From the NCBI RefSeq assembly GCF_007301515.1, contig NZ_CP041666.1, positions 3,100,001 to 3,164,000 on the forward strand: DNA of 64,000 bases. The letters run 5' to 3'. The stretch is from Radiobacillus deserti (GTDB lineage: Bacteria; Bacillota; Bacilli; Bacillales; Amphibacillaceae). This document shows positions 7,909 to 16,250 of the stretch, piece after piece. Below the pieces are notes generated by a model that did no database searches, was not told where the DNA came from, and saw only the letters and a program-made list of their open reading frames with translations. The position numbers were made by a program, and so were the translations under genes. Within the stretch, counting starts at the first letter, position 1. Each line of letters opens with the position of its first letter.

Positions 7909-8993
7909 TATTTACTCTTCAATGTAGTGGTTTTCGCCTTGTAATAGGTCTTTTTCAAAAAGCGCAAAACGGGTCTTTTTCCTTTTACAGCTCCTACTAT
8001 TTCTGCAAACAGGTGCAGCAAAATCAACAGGATAAACGATATGACTAAAGAAAAGCCAATGGATGCATTGGAGAATGCAATGGCTAATATTCCAAAGACC
8101 GCGCTAAATCCGTAGATCATTAATACGGTAGCTCTATGGCTAAAGCCTGCGTTTAACAATTGGTAGTGTATGTGATGCTTGTCTGGCATCATGATGTTTT
8201 CTCCGTTATACCATCTTCGAACAATGGCAAACAATGTATCGAAGATAGGTACTGCCAACACAATGATTGGAAGAATAAAGCTAAACAAGGTAACGTTTTT
8301 GAATAAGCCTAAAATAGAAATAACTGCAACAGTAAACCCAAGGAACATGGAACCGGTATCTCCCATGTAAATCTTGGCTGGGTGGAAATTATGATAAAGG
8401 AATCCGAGGTTACTTCCAATCAAAATGGCACATAGTCCTACGACGGCAATTTGGCCATCTAAAATCGCCATTACCATAATACTGACTAGCGCTATCGTCG
8501 TTACACCAGATGCTAGACCATCTAAGCCATCAATTAGATTAATTGCATTCGTAATCCCAACGACCCAAAGAATTGTTATGATTACACTGAATGTTGGACT
8601 TAAGTGAACAAGGCCAAAAAATGGTAAGGTTATTTTCTCAATGATTAGCCCAGAATAGATGAGTATTATCGTAGCAGTCAATTGACCTCCCATTTTCATG
8701 AGAGGTTTTAATTGGTATTTATCATCTAAGATTCCGGTTGCAATAATTATTAAAGACCCGATACAAATGGCCAAGAAGGAGTTCATTTCTGGACGCAAAT
8801 AAAGCAGTCCAGCGACCACTCCGAAGAATATTGCTAATCCACCCAACCTTGGCGTAGGATTTTTGTGTATTTTACGGTGATCTGGAATGTCCATGGCACC
8901 GATTTTTATCGCTAATTGTTTAACGGGCTTTGTCAACAATAACGATGCTAGTAATGCTATGAATGAACTAATAACTATATCTATATATGACAT
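7908..8993 (-). CDS. MraY/TagO-family undecaprenyl-phosphate GlcNAc-1-phosphate transferase (copy 1)
   Basis: A 361-residue polytopic enzyme of the TagO/WecA branch. It contains DIPDHRKIHKNPTPRLGG near residue 38, INLIDGLDGLASG near 150-165, KIYMGDTGSMFLG near 208-222 and the histidine loop PDKHHIHYQLL near 270. The family links a sugar-1-phosphate (usually GlcNAc) to undecaprenyl phosphate to start teichoic acid or other glycopolymers. The ATG follows TAGGGATATTAA. A close paralog lies immediately upstream on the same strand. Confidence 0.88.
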   Translation of the reverse strand: MSYIDIVISSFIALLASLLLTKPVKQLAIKIGAMDIPDHRKIHKNPTPRLGGLAIFFGVVAGLLYLRPEMNSFLAICIGSLIIIATGILDDKYQLKPLMKMGGQLTATIILIYSGLIIEKITLPFFGLVHLSPTFSVIITILWVVGITNAINLIDGLDGLASGVTTIALVSIMVMAILDGQIAVVGLCAILIGSNLGFLYHNFHPAKIYMGDTGSMFLGFTVAVISILGLFKNVTLFSFILPIIVLAVPIFDTLFAIVRRWYNGENIMMPDKHHIHYQLLNAGFSHRATVLMIYGFSAVFGILAIAFSNASIGFSLVISFILLILLHLFAEIVGAVKGKRPVLRFLKKTYYKAKTTTLKSK

Positions 8994-9143
8994 TTAATAT
9001 CCCTACTTTAAATACAAGGTTTCTTCCTTTTTTAATATGGATGAATTATAAAACAATATGACAATAAAAATATTCCATGTTCAAACATAATTCGTCAAGT
9101 ACGGTTCATAATAATCATGAAGGATTTTTTTCATTATGTAAAG

Positions 9144-9176
9144 AAAACTTTCTGCAAAGTTTGCAGAAAGTTTTTT
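9144..9176. terminator. Terminator below the second TagO-like gene
   Basis: A 14-bp hairpin (AAAACTTTCTGCAA at 9144-9157 with its complement at 9161-9174) lies just beyond the stop of the upstream TagO paralog. T-rich flanks occur on both strands, so the two TagO-like genes are probably separate transcripts. Confidence 0.75.
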
Positions 9177-9185
9177 ACAAACGTT

Positions 9186-10238
9186 TTATTTTCTTTTTAT
9201 TTTATAGCCGTCAATTAATTTTAAGATTGGGCGGTAATTTTCTCCGATTAATCCGGTAACTTCAACAATTAATTCTACGAGTATCATTAAAGATAATAAG
9301 GTTAAGGTCGATCCCCACATCGTAGATCTTGTGAAGATTATCGCCGCAATGCTAAACAGGGAGCTTAGTGCATAAATCACAATAACCGCTTGTCGATGCG
9401 AATACCCTAATCGAATTAAACAGTGGTGCAAGTGCAATTTATCTGGTGCAGAGAATGGTTTGCGTTGAATCAGACGTCTAATGATTGCGAACGATGTGTC
9501 CAGTATAGGGACACCTAGAATAATGATAGGCACCATAAGGGAAAATAGCGTTACGTTCTTAAATAGTCCCATAATGGAAAGAACACTAATCATATACCCT
9601 AAAAAAAGTGCTCCTGTATCGCCCATAAACAGCTTTGCCGGGTAGAAATTATAGATAAGAAACCCTAACGTACTTCCTAGCATAAGCAAGCCAATAAATG
9701 CGACGAATGGATTGCCCATGACAATCGCCATTCCAGAAATAGTCAATAAAGCGATGGAAGAAACTCCAGCCGCTAATCCATCTAACCCATCAATCAAATT
9801 AATAGCATTCGTAATACCTACAATCCAAATAATTGTAATTGGAATCGCTAAATAGCCAAATTCCACTCTATCCCCGAAAGGAACGGTAATGAACTCAATT
9901 TGAATGCCGCCAAGAACGGTTACAATTGCTGCCATTAATTGACCAAGCAGTTTCGTTTTTGCGGAAAGCTGTAAGATATCATCTAGTACACCTGTAATTG
10001 TGATAATAAGCCCGCCGGCTAAAATTGGCCAAGCTTTTTCTATATCTGGAGTGAACACTATAAATCCTAGAAAAAAGCTTATAATGATGGCTAAACCACC
10101 TAAGCGTGGCATTACCCCTTTATGAACTTTTCTTTCATCCGGTTTATCCACTGCCCCAATTTTTATCGCAAGTTTCTTAATATACGGTGTCAAAATAACG
10201 GATGCTATAAAGCAAACGATTAAAGCTAAGTATTCCAT
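9186..10238 (-). CDS. MraY/TagO-family undecaprenyl-phosphate sugar-1-phosphate transferase (copy 2)
   Basis: A 350-residue paralog of the neighbouring transferase, with the same ordered motifs: KPDERKVHKGVMPRLGG, INLIDGLDGLAAG, KLFMGDTGALFLG and PDKLHLHHCLIRLGYSHRQ. It would initiate a surface glycopolymer on undecaprenyl phosphate. AGGAGG precedes the ATG, and a consensus promoter lies about 210 bases upstream. Two tandem but separately terminated copies suggest two polymers, or one housekeeping and one specialised initiator. Which copy is the true TagO cannot be decided here. Confidence 0.87.
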   Translation of the reverse strand: MEYLALIVCFIASVILTPYIKKLAIKIGAVDKPDERKVHKGVMPRLGGLAIIISFFLGFIVFTPDIEKAWPILAGGLIITITGVLDDILQLSAKTKLLGQLMAAIVTVLGGIQIEFITVPFGDRVEFGYLAIPITIIWIVGITNAINLIDGLDGLAAGVSSIALLTISGMAIVMGNPFVAFIGLLMLGSTLGFLIYNFYPAKLFMGDTGALFLGYMISVLSIMGLFKNVTLFSLMVPIIILGVPILDTSFAIIRRLIQRKPFSAPDKLHLHHCLIRLGYSHRQAVIVIYALSSLFSIAAIIFTRSTMWGSTLTLLSLMILVELIVEVTGLIGENYRPILKLIDGYKIKRK

Positions 10239-10612
10239 CGAATCCTCCTAAGGTCTAATCTACTTATCCAGTAAGGCATACTCCGTAGATTCATTGTGTC
10301 TCTCATATGCTTGTATTGTTTGATAACCTTGGTTAACCGCGCTAATAATATGTAGGTACACGAACTTCATCCTACAAGTTTAGACGAAAAAGGATGATTA
10401 GAAGTTTCATAAATTTTTATAAAAAACTATCCTACAAATTTTCCCTGACTAATTATATATAATAACATTCGAAAAGACAATGTTATTTTTGTCCTTTATT
10501 CTTTCATTTCTTCTATCTTTTTTCCTATTTTTTGATAAAGTAAGCCCTGTCCGTCCTCAGCAAGTAGTTCAAAAGACAAATAGACGATAGTTTCACAGTT
10601 ACACATAAAAAA
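10239..10612. other. Intergenic region with a long leader
   Basis: The right part contains the promoter at 10452-10480 and the terminator for the small broken gene. Between promoter and start codon lies a leader of about 200 bases. It holds an imperfect direct repeat (CCTACAAGTTT near 10372 and CCTACAAATTT near 10431) but no riboswitch that I recognise. Confidence 0.4.
10452..10480 (-). promoter_or_regulatory. Sigma-A promoter for TagO-like copy 2
   Basis: On the minus strand TTGTCT (10475-10480), a 17-base spacer and TATAAT (10452-10457). Confidence 0.7.
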
Positions 10613-10643
10613 CTGCTAGGATACGTGTCGTATATCCAAGCAG
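10607..10643 (-). terminator. Terminator for the broken small membrane gene
   Basis: On the minus strand CTGCTTGGATA pairs through a short loop with TATCCTAGCAG (10613-10643), followed by TTTTTT. It lies just beyond the stop at 10654. Confidence 0.75.
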
Positions 10644-10653
10644 ATATAAATAG

Positions 10654-10848
10654 TTACTTCTTGTTTTTATCAATTTTCACCCAAACATAAAAAATTATGA
10701 CCGTAACCACAGGAAGAAATGGAGGTATCCACTGATACGTTATTGGTAACAGAAAAAATAGTATCGCAGAAAGTAAGAGTAAGGGAAGCACCCAAACAAA
10801 CTACCATCTTACATATTTATTTCTTAGGCTAAGCTCGAAATTTGCCAT
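10654..10848 (-). pseudogene. Small membrane protein gene with an in-frame amber codon
   Basis: The reading frame starts with ATG at 10846-10848 after a G-rich ribosome binding site. It encodes MANFELSLRNKYVRW and then meets TAG at 10801-10803. Past the stop, the same frame continues for 48 codons encoding a two-segment membrane protein (WVLPLLLLSAILFFLLPITY, then PPFLPVVTVIIFYVWVK) ending in KIDKNKK. A good terminator follows. The simplest reading is a 64-residue membrane protein inactivated by one nonsense mutation; a sequencing error is also possible. The family is unknown. Confidence 0.6.
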
Positions 10849-10922
10849 TCTTCAGCCCCCCCCTCTACTTCACGTACGGTTACACAACCAGTGATGTTTC
10901 ATAAAGAAATAATCGAATATCA

Positions 10923-11249
10923 TTACCCTTCAAAAAAATAATCCCTTTCAACTTTACAAACTCGAACAGTATAATGTTGATACCATTCATCTTTTCCCTT
11001 TTCTTGAGCTACCTTATGACTTGCATTATCTTTCCATCTTTTAATATCTTCTTGCGTTTCCCAGTAGGAAACAGTAATACCTAGCTCACCATCTCTCGCA
11101 CTCTCCATCCCTAAAAATCCTTGCTGCTTTGCAGCTAAGTCTTCCATTGCTTGTGCCATTTTTCCATACCCATTGTCCCCTTCGGTTCGCTGGGATGTAA
11201 ATATGACGGCGTAATATGGTGGTTGTAGCTTTCTTAGTTTTTCGTCCAT
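10923..11249 (-). CDS. Antibiotic biosynthesis monooxygenase (ABM) domain protein
   Basis: A 108-residue single-domain protein with the ferredoxin-like ABM pattern: YAVIFTSQR near the start, then KQQGFLGMES, ITVSYWETQEDIKRWKDNASHKVAQEKG and a final strand. Such small dimeric cytoplasmic proteins include quinol-type monooxygenases and heme-degrading enzymes, but many have no known substrate. GGGGG precedes the ATG. It appears monocistronic. Confidence 0.75.
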   Translation of the reverse strand: MDEKLRKLQPPYYAVIFTSQRTEGDNGYGKMAQAMEDLAAKQQGFLGMESARDGELGITVSYWETQEDIKRWKDNASHKVAQEKGKDEWYQHYTVRVCKVERDYFFEG

Positions 11250-11298
11250 TTAATAACCCCCAGTTAGTCGCTTGGACTACTTTAATCTAACGTTTATT

Positions 11299-11430
11299 TC
11301 ATCGATTAAGAAATAGGACACAAAAGGATAAATAAAACCAAATCAAGATACCTATATTGCTCATACCCCAATCTCCTAGGGAATAGGTTCCGAAGAAGGA
11401 ATTTGCTCCAGTTTCACTATATAACGATAA
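11299..11430 (-). pseudogene. Possible remnant of a small membrane protein gene
   Basis: A minus-strand frame with no convincing start codon encodes FLSLYSETGANSFFGTYSLG, then a hydrophobic helix (IGILIWFYLSFCVLFL), then stop at 11299. The composition looks protein-like. An upstream TAG and the lack of a start suggest a truncated relic. The rest of the 11250-11572 gap shows nothing else I can support. Confidence 0.3.
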
Positions 11431-11572
11431 AAAAACGAACTATTTGTATGTACTTGTATGAGATTTATATCTCGAATAAACAAGGATATGAGAATGATTA
11501 AATAGGTCGCTTCCGAAACTTGATGTTATAATGTTTGTATAATCTACTATGGGTAAGAGGAGTTTCAAACTA

Positions 11573-12049
11573 ATGAATGTAAATGATTTAATAATTCTCA
11601 ACTTTGACGAAGTAAGACGTAGGAGTATAAAGGTTTGGAAAGCAATTCCAGAACAAAATCTGAATTGGAAGCCTGATGAAGAGGCTCTTACTTGTGCAGA
11701 AATGATAAGACATATATTAGAAGGAGAGTTTCTTTATCACCAAGTTCTAATCGGAAGAGGTAGTAAAGCATTATCCGATTTATCTAATCCCTTTAAAGAC
11801 AAAGATTTTACTACGGTAGATAATGAACTAACATTTGCACAGCCATATCGTGAGAATTTCTTAAATTACATTAAGACGATTAACGTAAGTGATTTAGAGA
11901 ATATAGAAATAGATCGTTCTGACGTCGGATATGTGAGAACACTTGGAGATATGCTGTTACGTATAGCATACCACGAATCTGTTCACACTGGTCAGTTGTT
12001 AGATTATATGAGAACAATGGGAATTGATCGCCCAAATATATGGGATTAA
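11573..12049 (+). CDS. DinB-family four-helix protein
   Basis: A 158-residue DinB/YfiT-type protein. It has WKAIPEQNLNWKPDEEALT near the start, RHILEGEF in the second helix and AYHESVHTGQL near residues 135-145; the three histidines are the usual metal ligands. DinB proteins are putative metal-dependent transferases or hydrolases, some acting with bacillithiol. The start is the ATG at 11573 after AAGAGGAG, in preference to the ATG at 11549, which would place the ribosome binding site inside the gene. Confidence 0.82.
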   Translation: MNVNDLIILNFDEVRRRSIKVWKAIPEQNLNWKPDEEALTCAEMIRHILEGEFLYHQVLIGRGSKALSDLSNPFKDKDFTTVDNELTFAQPYRENFLNYIKTINVSDLENIEIDRSDVGYVRTLGDMLLRIAYHESVHTGQLLDYMRTMGIDRPNIWD

Positions 12050-12206
12050 AGAAACACCTCTTTTACCTATAATGGGCAGACGAATTAAGGAAAACGTAGT
12101 GACAATCCAGCCTGTTCCAGATTAACACCGACTCTTGAATAGATAAAGTAGTCCTCTTCAGAAGAGATCGCCTTGTGTAACCCTTGCCTTTGTAAGACTA
12201 AGATCA

Positions 12207-12788
12207 TTAACCGATTTGTACTGTATCATAAAAAATTTTAAATATCATAAAGTTACTTAGAAAACTCCCGTGAAGATTAACAAATTGAACGTTCAATGTC
12301 TTTCTGGATACAAAGCCACCGTTTTTAATTCGATCAATCTCTTCCTCTAATGATAATAGATGATCAATACTATCCACTAAATATTGCCTTTGTTCTTGTG
12401 TATAATCCTTTTTAGCCATAAGCTCTAGTAAACTATTTCTAGCGTTTTTAACTTCAAATAAAATGGTTTCTAAATCATCCACACTCATCTTTACAGGTTG
12501 TTTACTTACTAACCAATCCTGTGCAAATAACGGGAGCAAAAATTGAGTACGATCCATTGTTACATCATCATTGCTTGGCCTAGTCAGTTCGTCTAGGTCT
12601 TTCTTGTAGGAACTTTTAAACTCCTCTAGATCATTAACATATTGTTCGACAACTACTGGATCTGGTGTGAACGTATAACTTTTATGAACACTGACAAAGG
12701 AATAGGGATAAACCAAAGTTATGATCAGAACAGAAAACACCCATATCCCAACTACAACTATGATTATTTTTCTTCTTTTGTGAGTCAC
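12207..12788 (-). CDS. Hypothetical membrane-anchored protein
   Basis: A 193-residue protein. It has one N-terminal membrane segment (IIIVVVGIWVFSVLIITLVY, residues 8-27) and a mostly helical, charged extracytoplasmic part with a likely coiled region near residues 115-155. It starts with GTG after GAGG. I do not recognise a family. The neighbouring gene at 12931 is also an orphan on the same strand, but the gap of about 140 bases gives no clear operon. Confidence 0.6.
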   Translation of the reverse strand: MTHKRRKIIIVVVGIWVFSVLIITLVYPYSFVSVHKSYTFTPDPVVVEQYVNDLEEFKSSYKKDLDELTRPSNDDVTMDRTQFLLPLFAQDWLVSKQPVKMSVDDLETILFEVKNARNSLLELMAKKDYTQEQRQYLVDSIDHLLSLEEEIDRIKNGGFVSRKTLNVQFVNLHGSFLSNFMIFKIFYDTVQIG

Positions 12789-12930
12789 ATTACATCCTCT
12801 ACCTCTTCTTCAGCCAACCTGTCAGTCAACCCCATATCAAACCGTTTCCATGCAAACTTAGCATTCCAATGGAATAATTACCTGAATAATTACCTTATTT
12901 ATCTACCGCTGTACTTTTATGAAATGTACT

Positions 12931-13539
12931 TTACTTATCCGCTTCAATAACAAATTCAAAGCCTGTCTGTTTTTGGGATGGTATTTTATATTCTTTGAAT
13001 CGCAACCTTACAGTTGAAAGATCACTAGGTAGGGCTGGCGATACTGTATAGGTAAAAGAATGGTGTCCCCCTGAACCTCCTCCAAAGTTATTTCGGCAGT
13101 CAAACTCCACCTCCCCACCTTCCACAGAAAGGTCAAACAGAGTAGGCCTCTTCATCCTTGCATGCATGTCATCCTCTTCTTGATCAATCGTTAAATGAAC
13201 AACACTTGCATTTTTGTATTGACGGACAAAGGTTACGGAATAAAACACACCTTCTCTTTCAAATGATTTTAGTACGGGTATATTCTTTAGAAAGCCTTTT
13301 GGTTCTACAACAGGTTTATACATTTCTTCATTTAATAATTGGGAAAAAACACTATTAATAAAGTCTTCATATAGATTAAATTTTTTTGCCCAGCGGGTGA
13401 TTAGTGCCCGAGTAGGAAAACCAGGATTATTATTGGAAAGTTCCTTTCGTTTGTTAATTAAATGACATATTTGTTCGTCTATGGATTCTAATAGTTCCTC
13501 GTAGTGCTCAGTAGGTGGTTCGAACGGCATTCGCTTCAT
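12931..13539 (-). CDS. Hypothetical protein
   Basis: A 202-residue soluble protein with no signal peptide. The N-terminal 60 residues are helical (LLESIDEQICHLINKRKEL), vaguely like chorismate-mutase-type helices. The rest is beta-rich, with a glycine/histidine stretch (NNFGGGSGGHHSFTYTV) near 155-170. GGAGGGG precedes the ATG. Function unknown; the length and ribosome binding site support a real gene. Confidence 0.62.
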   Translation of the reverse strand: MKRMPFEPPTEHYEELLESIDEQICHLINKRKELSNNNPGFPTRALITRWAKKFNLYEDFINSVFSQLLNEEMYKPVVEPKGFLKNIPVLKSFEREGVFYSVTFVRQYKNASVVHLTIDQEEDDMHARMKRPTLFDLSVEGGEVEFDCRNNFGGGSGGHHSFTYTVSPALPSDLSTVRLRFKEYKIPSQKQTGFEFVIEADK

Positions 13540-13667
13540 ATTTTCCCCTCCAATATTACTGGTGAAAGAATATTACCTGGCTTCACTATGGTGACGGTCA
13601 GTAAAGTATTTTAACACTTCCATTTTAACACAAAATTCCAATTTACTGGAATCAATTTTTAGACAAG

Positions 13668-13700
13668 AAAAAGGTGATCTCATGCTAGGATCACCTTTTT
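13668..13700. terminator. Bidirectional terminator
   Basis: AAAAAGGTGATC (13668-13679) pairs perfectly with GATCACCTTTTT (13689-13700), with A/T runs on both sides. It follows the DUF2812 gene stop. Confidence 0.85.
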
Positions 13701-13726
13701 CTTTATTTGAATAAGACCACATCCTC

Positions 13727-14926
13727 TTAATCTGAAATCAAATTAATCTTCTCTACCGTATGTTCAATGACTGATTGTAAATCTGCATAGCCATGATACT
13801 TAACATACATGACCGCTTTTCCTTTAGAGGCAAATACCTCTTTCTGTTGCTCATCCTCATGAACAATCAGGAGATCCAAGTCAGCGTGTTCTGTTTCCAC
13901 AAACTCTTCTCTGTTGTCTTCATACCGATATCTTTCTACTAAATCGAAAACGAGATGATCAGACAATGCAGGGATACTTAGTTGAAATACCTGTGTATCT
14001 ATAGATGGTGTATATTCACCACTTCCATCCTTCCACGTTTCTCCTGGAACCACACCTTCTTCATTTGTATCATATTGAAGGGGAGCCAATGGACTCCAGT
14101 CATAGGAGTATCGATTGCCCCAATCCACACCATCCCTTACGTAAGATGGTTCCCCTCGAACCAAATCTGGATTCTCTTCTATGTCAGCTAACCTGACTAT
14201 CGGTAAGCCTACGCTTGCTTCTGGCAATGTTTTTGTATCCATTTTCACAAGCTGTACGATTGAGAGAACAGAACTCATTCCTACCACAACTATAAAAAGA
14301 AAAGCGATGGTAGAATTTATGCGGTAGTATTTCTTCCAAGGTGCGTGATGATCGATTGGTTTGCCTTCCATAAGATTTCTTCGTAAAGCACGAATGGAAA
14401 TGGATGCTTGTAGCGTAGTATAGGTCAAATAACCGATAAAGATAGCTAAAATCGTTTGTTGAATAATTCCAGGTTCCACCATAGCTAAGATAGGTGCGCC
14501 ATCGAGAAACAAGATAGCAGACAGCATACCTATAATCAATAGCAATGAGATAGCTAAAGTAACAGCATTTGCTGCTAGCTTCTTATCCAATTCCTTTAAT
14601 GTATAAGACTGCTCCGCAGGGTCTGTATGAAGCTCTGGTGCATCCAGTTCTTCAGGTGATGAAAAGACATGAAAAAGATTATAGCTAGTTATATAATCCC
14701 ACCCACTTTCCGAATACATTTGTATTTGTTCGGGTGAAATTTTCTTCTTAAAGGATACCTCTATTCTATACCTCATTTTTTTCGGTTCCCCTTTAACAAA
14801 CTTGGCAAAATGGATCCCCATCTTTTTTAGGTGCAGCCCTTTAGCAGCCAAGTCTGAAAACCAGCTTTCATGCTCGCCAATTCTCCAATAATCACTCGGT
14901 CGAAGTTTATAGATGGATTTATTCAT
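13727..14926 (-). CDS. DUF2812 domain membrane protein
   Basis: A 399-residue protein. The N-terminal 110 residues form the DUF2812 domain (YKLRPSDYWRIGEHESWFSDLAAKG, with SGWDYITSYNLFHVFSSP further on). Several membrane segments follow (residues 130-225), then an extracytoplasmic C-terminal domain. DUF2812 genes are regularly paired with PadR regulators, as here, and may act as envelope stress or cofactor proteins. The ATG at 14926 overlaps the end of the padR gene by eight bases, so the pair is coupled. Role unknown. Confidence 0.78.
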   Translation of the reverse strand: MNKSIYKLRPSDYWRIGEHESWFSDLAAKGLHLKKMGIHFAKFVKGEPKKMRYRIEVSFKKKISPEQIQMYSESGWDYITSYNLFHVFSSPEELDAPELHTDPAEQSYTLKELDKKLAANAVTLAISLLLIIGMLSAILFLDGAPILAMVEPGIIQQTILAIFIGYLTYTTLQASISIRALRRNLMEGKPIDHHAPWKKYYRINSTIAFLFIVVVGMSSVLSIVQLVKMDTKTLPEASVGLPIVRLADIEENPDLVRGEPSYVRDGVDWGNRYSYDWSPLAPLQYDTNEEGVVPGETWKDGSGEYTPSIDTQVFQLSIPALSDHLVFDLVERYRYEDNREEFVETEHADLDLLIVHEDEQQKEVFASKGKAVMYVKYHGYADLQSVIEHTVEKINLISD

Positions 14927-15239
14927 TCTGATCACCTTCCTCTAAGATACTACTATCTCTTATCAAGGCTTTTAATCGGAGATACTCTAGGTGCAAGGCT
15001 TGTTCCCCGTCTGGCGTTATGAGATAGGTCTTCCTTCTACCATCATTCTCTGCCAGTGATATAAGACCGTCTTTTTGCATGCGTGAGAGTACTCCATAAA
15101 GAGTCCCAGGGCCCATCTTCAATCTGCCATTCGATACTTCGGTGATGGCTTGCATAAGCTGATACCCGTGGTTCGGTTGCATTAATGCTAGTAATACATA
15201 ATACATGGCTTCTGTCATTGGTCCCCCATTATACGCCAT
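14919..15239 (-). CDS. PadR-family transcriptional regulator
   Basis: A 106-residue winged-helix protein: EAMYYVLLALMQPNHGYQLM near the start, then GRLKMGPGTLYGVLSRMQKDGLI (recognition region) and a C-terminal dimer helix. The short form without a long tail is PadR subfamily 2. These repress neighbouring genes and themselves. It begins the operon with the DUF2812 gene. A repeat cluster at 15268-15317 directly upstream is the likely operator. Confidence 0.85.
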   Translation of the reverse strand: MAYNGGPMTEAMYYVLLALMQPNHGYQLMQAITEVSNGRLKMGPGTLYGVLSRMQKDGLISLAENDGRRKTYLITPDGEQALHLEYLRLKALIRDSSILEEGDQNE

Positions 15240-15267
15240 TGTTTACTTCCCTTCTTTCACTTCCAGA

Positions 15268-15317
15268 GATATTATGTTACGCGATATTATGTTATGCGAT
15301 ATATCGTATGACATAAC
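15268..15317. promoter_or_regulatory. Repeat cluster, probable PadR operator
   Basis: Two direct copies of GATATTATGTTAYGC (15268-15282 and 15283-15297) run into a near-palindrome, GTTATGCGATATATCGTATGACATAAC-like, ending near 15317. It contains the inverted pair GTTATG/CATAAC around CGATATATCG. It lies about 30-80 bases before the padR start, as expected for autoregulation. Confidence 0.55.
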
Positions 15318-15404
15318 AATATAGGATGGAGTAGAGAATGTAAATAGGATAAAGAAAAATTACGAAAAAAAGACCACTTCATAAGTGATCTTTTCGTGTA
15401 ATGT

Positions 15405-15725
15405 CTATGAATAACGAAAATATGAAATCATTGCGCCCATAAGGTAACCAATCATCGCTACCAAAAGAATGTCCCCACCATTAGAAAAGAATGCTATAGT
15501 TTGAATCTTTGATGGGTCTACCAATTCATTCATAAATGGTAAAAGGTTCATTAAACGAAAAAAAGCATATAGCATAAGAAGTTGCCAACTTGACAGTGCT
15601 GCATCCTTGAGAATCCTCTTTTGGCGTTCATCTTCCTGTGATGACTCATCCCCCGATAACCTTTTTGTTGAATATATCGCAGCAAAAATTACGAGTCCAG
15701 CAATAATCACCAATATAATATTCAT
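15405..15725 (-). CDS. Small membrane protein paired with XRE regulator
   Basis: A 106-residue protein with an N-terminal membrane helix, a charged cytoplasmic stretch (DESSQEDERQKRILKDAALSS) and two further hydrophobic segments. Proteins of this layout commonly follow a small Cro/CI-type regulator in Bacillaceae. The gene begins four bases after the regulator stop. Function is unknown; modulation of the regulator from the membrane is only a guess. Confidence 0.65.
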   Translation of the reverse strand: MNIILVIIAGLVIFAAIYSTKRLSGDESSQEDERQKRILKDAALSSWQLLMLYAFFRLMNLLPFMNELVDPSKIQTIAFFSNGGDILLVAMIGYLMGAMISYFRYS

Positions 15726-15729
15726 ATCA

Positions 15730-15942
15730 TCATCCCCTTTTCTTGTTTTTTTTATGATACTTAAACAATGAATCCACCGTGGTTTCTAAAGCATCTGCAA
15801 TCCCAAATGCTAATTCTAAACTTGGATCATACTTGTTATTCTCAATTGCATTGATCGTTTGCCTACTCACATTGCACATTATGGCTAGTTTTCCTTGGGA
15901 AATGCCTCGACCTTCTCTTAATTCTTTCATATTATTTTTCAA
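15730..15942 (-). CDS. XRE-family small transcriptional regulator
   Basis: A 70-residue helix-turn-helix protein: KELREGRGISQGKLAIMCNV (helices 1-2), SRQTINAIENNKYDPSLELA (recognition helix) and a tail LFKYHKK. It is the stand-alone HTH type that pairs with a membrane protein. The start is probably a TTG at 15940-15942 with AAGGGA twelve bases upstream; the ATG four codons on has no ribosome binding site. A consensus promoter with flanking repeats lies upstream. Confidence 0.85.
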   Translation of the reverse strand: MKNNMKELREGRGISQGKLAIMCNVSRQTINAIENNKYDPSLELAFGIADALETTVDSLFKYHKKNKKRG

Positions 15943-15968
15943 CTTGTAACTAGTCCCTTCCGTTCAAC

Positions 15969-16033
15969 TGTCAAAAACCTTTTACACCTATATCATAAAA
16001 AATACCACCCTAGATGTCAAATACTTTTTACAC
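15969..16033 (-). promoter_or_regulatory. Promoter with paired operator-like repeats for the XRE operon
   Basis: The minus strand has TTGACA (16015-16020), a 17-base spacer and TATGAT (15992-15997). Two copies of a GTGTAAAA-(n)-TTTGACA repeat (16015-16033 and 15969-15987) bracket it: one contains the -35, the other lies just past the start point. This arrangement fits autorepression by the XRE protein. Confidence 0.65.
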
Positions 16034-16250
16034 ACAGGATAGGTTTCTGTGTCTTTTTCTTCTATGCTTAGTCCTAATTGCCATTACTTAAAAGAAAAAT
16101 CAATTGGTAATTTTATGTTAATATAGATTCATCGTTTATCTTAAATACCCTTTTAAAACATGAAGACTGCCCATATTAAATGACGATCTTTTTCACCCGT
16201 TCATTTTATCTTCAGTCCCTTCATGATAAAGTAGATTGGAGGATATTTTC

